Source of the DNA: an uncultured Clostridiaceae bacterium
GTDB taxonomy: Bacteria > Bacillota > Clostridia > TANB77 > CAG-508
Reading direction: 5' to 3'
Assembly: GCA_958402495.1 (NCBI GenBank)
Contig: CATXTS010000005.1
Span: forward strand, 1-37,471
Length of the DNA stretch: 37,471 nucleotides
Shown here: in pieces, positions 35,089 through 37,471 of the stretch
Layout of the letters: the number at the start of each line of letters is the position of its first letter
Position numbering within the stretch: the stretch's first letter is position 1
Made by a program: the position numbers and the translations under genes
The notes under the pieces: generated by a model
Told to the model about the DNA's origin: nothing
Seen by the model: only the letters and a program-made list of their open reading frames with translations
Database searches by the model: none

Positions 35089-36362
35089 GACTTCCTCCTA
35101 ATAATTTCTTCTAATTTTTCTAATCCAGTTATCATTTGATTATATATTTTTTTGGTAATTAAATTGGTCTCTCCACTGGCATATCGTCTTGCAGTTTCTT
35201 TCATATCCATTAATACAAATCTATTTTCTGCTTTTTCTCCTCTATCTACCATATAAATAGGTGTATAAGTTACCTTTTCTAGTACTACCTTTCCAGTTTT
35301 AGCCTGTTTTCTAATTTGAATATTTAAAATCATTTCTAAATTAGCATTTTCATATCCCAAAGAAGAAATATAATTTCCAACAGAATAGGAAACAAATACA
35401 TTATCTCCTTGTGCGTTCTGTTTCATTTGCATAGGTTCTATTACCGCTGGATGCGCGCCAACAATCATATTAGCTCCATTTTCTACTAAGAAATCTGCAA
35501 TTTGTTCTTGCTCTTTACTTGCATTTGTAGAATTAATTTCTCCCCAATGCATCATTACACATAGATAATCTGCTTCTTTCCTTGCTTGTTCTAAATCTTG
35601 TTTAGCCTGCTCCCTACTAAATTGATTCACATATTGTACATCTTGTGTGGATAAGTCTTCTGTATTACTAAATCCATAGGTATAGGCTAAAAAAGCAATT
35701 TTAATACCTTTTACCTCTTTTACAATGTAATTTTGTTCTTCTAGCATTCCTTTCGTTCCTACTACCGTATAACCTAATTCCTGTAATACCTTTTTGGTCG
35801 TCTTTGCCCCCGTTTGTCCATAATCTAAGCTATGATTATGGGCTGTAGAAACAAGGTCAATTCCTGTTTTCTTTACTGCTTCTGCAAAAGATTTTGGACT
35901 ATTACACTTTCCATATCCAGAATAAGCATCTTGTGTAAAATTAGTTTCCATGGTTCCTATGGCTATATCTGCTGTTTCTACATATTTAGAAATTTCACCA
36001 AACATAGAAATAAAATCATAATCAGTTGCAGTCTTAGCATCAGCTAACATCTCATTCCCACAAAGGATATCTCCTACTACTGCTATATTTACAACCATAT
36101 CTTCTTGTTCATCATCTTCTTGGTTTTCAACATTATCTGCCACTTCTACTTTTGTTTCAAAGATAGCTTCTAATTGTTTTTCAAGTGTTTCCTTTTGCTT
36201 AGCCATTTCCTGTTTGTCTTGATAAAATCTTATTCCCATAATGAACACACAAATTAAAATAATCACAAAGATGCCTATTAAAATTTTATAAAATAATGAA
36301 TTACTCATGGTAGCAATCCATCTAGTTGCTTCTCGTTTATTCCTTCTTCTTGATTGTCCCAT
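35085..36362 (-). CDS. CapA/PgsA-family metallophosphatase-like protein
   Basis: The 425-residue protein has a cytoplasmic basic N-terminus, one membrane helix (about 27-47) and an extracytoplasmic PGA_cap domain: VGDILCGNEM, IGTMETNF, DLVSTAHNHSLDYG, CVMMHWGEIN and ANMIVGAHPAVIEPMQ. These are the metal-binding loops of the calcineurin-like fold. CapA relatives take part in poly-gamma-glutamate capsule formation, but no capBC genes are present, so the substrate is open. It is the first gene of the operon with rimO and the kinase. Confidence 0.85.
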   Translation of the reverse strand: MGQSRRRNKREATRWIATMSNSLFYKILIGIFVIILICVFIMGIRFYQDKQEMAKQKETLEKQLEAIFETKVEVADNVENQEDDEQEDMVVNIAVVGDILCGNEMLADAKTATDYDFISMFGEISKYVETADIAIGTMETNFTQDAYSGYGKCNSPKSFAEAVKKTGIDLVSTAHNHSLDYGQTGAKTTKKVLQELGYTVVGTKGMLEEQNYIVKEVKGIKIAFLAYTYGFSNTEDLSTQDVQYVNQFSREQAKQDLEQARKEADYLCVMMHWGEINSTNASKEQEQIADFLVENGANMIVGAHPAVIEPMQMKQNAQGDNVFVSYSVGNYISSLGYENANLEMILNIQIRKQAKTGKVVLEKVTYTPIYMVDRGEKAENRFVLMDMKETARRYASGETNLITKKIYNQMITGLEKLEEIIRRKS

Positions 36363-36582
36363 TATTCACCTCTTTTTTCTGCTTATTTACTATTTTATCA
36401 TGCTATTTTTCCTTTATTAATCCTATCGTAATTTTATTTATTTTTCAAGCTTTTTTGACATTTTTTAAAAGATTCTTATATTTATTTTTTCTTTTAAAAT
36501 CTATTTTTTTACGATAAGTTCCTATTTCAAAAAAACAATTTTTAATTTTTTTCTAAACCTACAAATTAACAAGATACAATTA

Positions 36583-36622
36583 TAAAAAGCAAACTAGACT
36601 TTTTGATTTCTAATTTGCTTCC
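36583..36622 (-). terminator. Terminator of the right-edge pilin-like gene
   Basis: On the minus strand AAGCAAATTAGA pairs with TCTAGTTTGCTT (one G-T), followed by TTTATAATTG. Confidence 0.8.
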
Positions 36623-36651
36623 TATTTTCATAATATAGCTTTTTTCCATTA

Positions 36652-37471
36652 TTATACTATTAGTACTGCACGGAATCCAAGGTCGTAACCACTAGAACCA
36701 TTACCATAATCAAAGCATAATAATCCATTAATTGAGCCATTCCATAAATTACCTCCACGAATTGAGAATGGATAGTGTAAGCCCGGATAAGACGAGTAAT
36801 CTCCATACCAAGATGTACTTTCAGTTCCAGCTGTAGATGTCTCACGAATGCCATCGCCATAAATTAATGCATTCTTTTGATAATTATTTGTACCTGCTAT
36901 GTTTAAGTTTTCATTATTATTGACTACTCCTACGTTATCTGTAGTACTATCAAATGGATAAGCTGTTGTATATTTTGTGCTAGTTGTTTTTAATGTATTT
37001 CCATCATAAGCTATACTTGCTCCGTAGTTTTTTATATTACTATGTCCATTGGCTACATAACCGGCTAATCTCTCATACGTTCCGCCACTTAAATCATAGA
37101 TTCCATAAATCGTTCCACTACTACTTGCTTTTGTTCCTGTTAACTGGTCCCAAGTATAGACACCATTATTGGCTGTATTTCCTGTAGTTTCATTAATATT
37201 TTCAATTGTTTTTATACTTTCTCCTGCAATTGTAGAATCTGTCGTACAACCAGTTACGGCATATACGCTATCGACTCCTGACTTTCCTACTGTATTCGTT
37301 CTTGTTACATTTCCACTGTTTAGACTTATATTGTTTATAGCAATATCTGTTCCATTTAGTCCATATTGACTCTGTGAAAGATATGCTACTGCTCCCCATT
37401 CACTATTTTTCATTAAATGAGAATCTGTTGCTTCTGTTAGCCCCTATATATTACCTTCCTCCGTAATAACC
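36652..37471 (-). pseudogene. Pilin-associated FGE/lectin-like domain gene, interrupted by TAG, partial
   Basis: The frame from the right edge reads VITEEGNI, TAG (37444-37446), GLTEATDSHLMKNSEWGAVA and YLSQSQYG, then a domain ending FSIRGGNLWNGSINGLL and GFRAVLIV. MKNSEWGAVAYLS is a hallmark of surface proteins that carry a prepilin leader and a formylglycine-enzyme/C-type-lectin fold. Family text clearly continues on both sides of the TAG, which replaces a probable Tyr (IYGLT). The ATG at 37411-37413 has no ribosome site and is inside the domain, so it is not a real start. It is either a fresh pseudogene or uses readthrough. Confidence 0.65.

Noticed and set aside
37444..37446. TAG reassigned as a sense codon in this organism
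   Set aside because: rpmB, nth, the bactofilin-like gene and others end in TAG exactly at the expected protein end, so TAG is a stop codon here.
37441..37446. Another +1 shift at the TAG site
   Set aside because: A +1 shift here gives GGC TAA almost at once; a one-base substitution of TAT explains the sequence better.

Overview
The window is a low-GC, gram-positive, endospore-forming anaerobe. The evidence is Spo0A, a 25-residue SpoVM-like peptide, rubrerythrin, FeoA/FeoB, TTG and GTG starts with strong GGAGG ribosome sites, and pilin-like proteins with a GVTLIALVI leader. An uncultured gut member of the Clostridia is likely, but this is inferred from gene content only.

Layout, left to right. 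At 1-850 lie the end of a pilin-like gene and an IS30 transposase remnant. At 1115-2634 is a LiaF-like plus DUF4097 envelope-stress pair. At 2725-4592 is ruvA-rarA. At 4715-6090 is an OapA-like membrane protein preceded by a ~610-nt structured region with its own promoter, which fits an OLE RNA locus. At 6335-9231 are rpmB, a spoVM-like mini-operon, nth, a small Cys-rich protein and a bactofilin-like membrane protein. At 9307-13522 are an MFS transporter and the debris of a second copy, a membrane protein, a GNAT/YoaP protein and a DnaQ-BRCT exonuclease. At 13907-17914 is a two-gene unit: a 1150-residue nuclease-STAND NTPase resembling antiphage Avs proteins, then a DNA glycosylase. At 18340-21450 are an EamA transporter, an integrase remnant, spo0A and a YigZ protein. 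At 21619-21784 are tRNA-His and tRNA-Gln. At 22494-25044 are a pilin-like protein with a formylglycine-enzyme/lectin-like tail, a zinc-ribbon protein and an XRE regulator pair. At 25341-28206 are a radical SAM protein, dUTPase, rubrerythrin and a YdcF-like gene with an early stop. At 28560-31020 is feoAB. At 31213-36362 are a DUF2207 protein and a capA-rimO-kinase operon. The right edge holds another pilin-like gene, interrupted by TAG.

The most unusual signal is in feoB and the pilin-like gene at 22494-23710. Both look broken by frameshifts (four and two). Every one of the six breaks is an extra C directly before a glycine GGN codon, so the zero-frame codon there is always CGG. Treating each CGGN as one glycine restores a 714-residue FeoB and a 404-residue pilin with exact phase everywhere. 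In the other genes I found only one in-frame CGG. This suggests +1 frameshifting or four-base decoding at CGG rather than random decay or sequencing error.

Other points of note are the OLE/OapA locus, the STAND defence candidate, the SpoVM-like gene missed by ORF-length cut-offs, a possible leaderless radical SAM mRNA, and two genes with single nonsense codons.
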